DNA of 64,000 bases, from positions 620,001 through 684,000 of the forward strand of contig NZ_CP065047.1 of the NCBI RefSeq assembly GCF_015689175.1, given 5' to 3'. Source of the stretch: Mycobacterium kubicae (GTDB lineage Bacteria; Actinomycetota; Actinomycetes; Mycobacteriales; Mycobacteriaceae). Position 1 is the stretch's first letter. Every line of letters starts with the position of its first letter. Both the position numbers and the translations under genes were made by a program. Positions 63,909-64,000 of this stretch are shown here, one piece after another. A model generated the notes under the pieces. That model saw only the letters and a program-made list of their open reading frames with translations, was not told the origin of the DNA and did no database searches.

Positions 63909-64000
63909 ATGCCGCAGATGGATCGTCGCCGGATGATCATGATCGCCGGATTCGGCGCATTGGCGGCCGCCATGCCCGCTCCCGAAGCGCCGGCTGCACC
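63909..64000 (+). CDS. 5' end of a secreted glucanase-like gene (Rv0315-like), cut by window
   Basis: ATG at 63909 begins MPQMDRRRMIMIAGFGALAA, a signal peptide with an RRR motif suited to Tat export. The start matches Rv0315, a glycoside hydrolase family 16 (beta-1,3-glucanase-like) protein, as I recall it. Only about 30 codons are in the window, so the catalytic domain is not seen. Confidence 0.7.
   Translation, partial: MPQMDRRRMIMIAGFGALAAAMPAPEAPAA

Overview
The window comes from a high-GC actinobacterium, almost certainly a non-tuberculous Mycobacterium. Three things point there: a complete ESX-3 type VII secretion cluster with PE and PPE proteins, ATGA-coupled genes and frequent GTG/TTG starts, and gene order that follows M. 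tuberculosis Rv0244c to Rv0315 almost gene for gene. Comparisons with M. tuberculosis are from memory, not from a search. Relative to that genome the cobU/cobQ1/PPE2 block, oplA/narU, vapBC25, PE_PGRS3/4, PPE4, stf0 and roughly Rv0297-Rv0305 are missing here. Extra genes include a 2-oxoglutarate oxygenase, a PEP-mutase-like protein, a second NarK, a D-2-hydroxyacid dehydrogenase, a zinc-ribbon/cyclase/ATPase/TPR protein and an MDR oxidoreductase.

Layout. 1-236: three strong hairpins (terminators). 237-9100: fadE5, a 2OG-Fe(II) oxygenase, a flavin reductase, the sdh1 succinate dehydrogenase operon, a PEP-mutase-like gene and hsp20. 9224-17732: nitrogen block with nirBD, a siroheme chelatase, the HemD-like regulator nnaR and two tandem narK transporters. 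17854-21047: a frameshifted aac(2') gene, pxpC and pxpB, and a Tat-type heme/iron lipoprotein. 21080-31144: a LigD-type polymerase, fadD2, fadE6, and two TetR-linked catabolic clusters. 31215-48352: an MpaB-type protein, a His-rich PPE, a methyltransferase and ESX-3 (eccA3-eccB3-eccC3-PE-esxG-esxH-espG3-eccD3-mycP3-eccE3). 48339-64000: alpha/beta hydrolase, tam, sulfatase, bluB, PAP2 phosphatase, L,D-transpeptidase-like protein, two ATPase-like/proline-rich membrane proteins, the cyclase/ATPase/TPR protein, a DUF3060 protein, an oxidoreductase and the 5' end of a glucanase-like gene.

How it works together. NirBD reduces nitrite; siroheme synthesis (CbiX/SirB-type chelatase), nitrate/nitrite transport (two NarK) and the NnaR regulator sit beside it, with a GlnR-like box and a perfect inverted repeat before nnaR. 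ESX-3 exports EsxG/EsxH and PE/PPE proteins for metal acquisition. Its leader appears to have two tandem promoters, one with a Zur-like box and one with an IdeR-like box exactly in the -35/-10 spacer; the PPE gene has its own Zur-like promoter. PPE4 is absent from its usual place between the PE gene and esxG.

Most notable: the dual-metal ESX-3 leader with ATGA-coupled micro-ORFs, the loss of PPE4 leaving an orphan PE next to eccC3, a single-base frameshift in aac(2'), a polyampholyte tail on FadD2, a shared C-terminal motif on two otherwise different proline-rich membrane proteins, and a degenerate cyclase domain fused to an ATPase/TPR body. No tRNA, rRNA, CRISPR array, insertion sequence or prophage was seen, and no gene-free stretch exceeds 300 bases.
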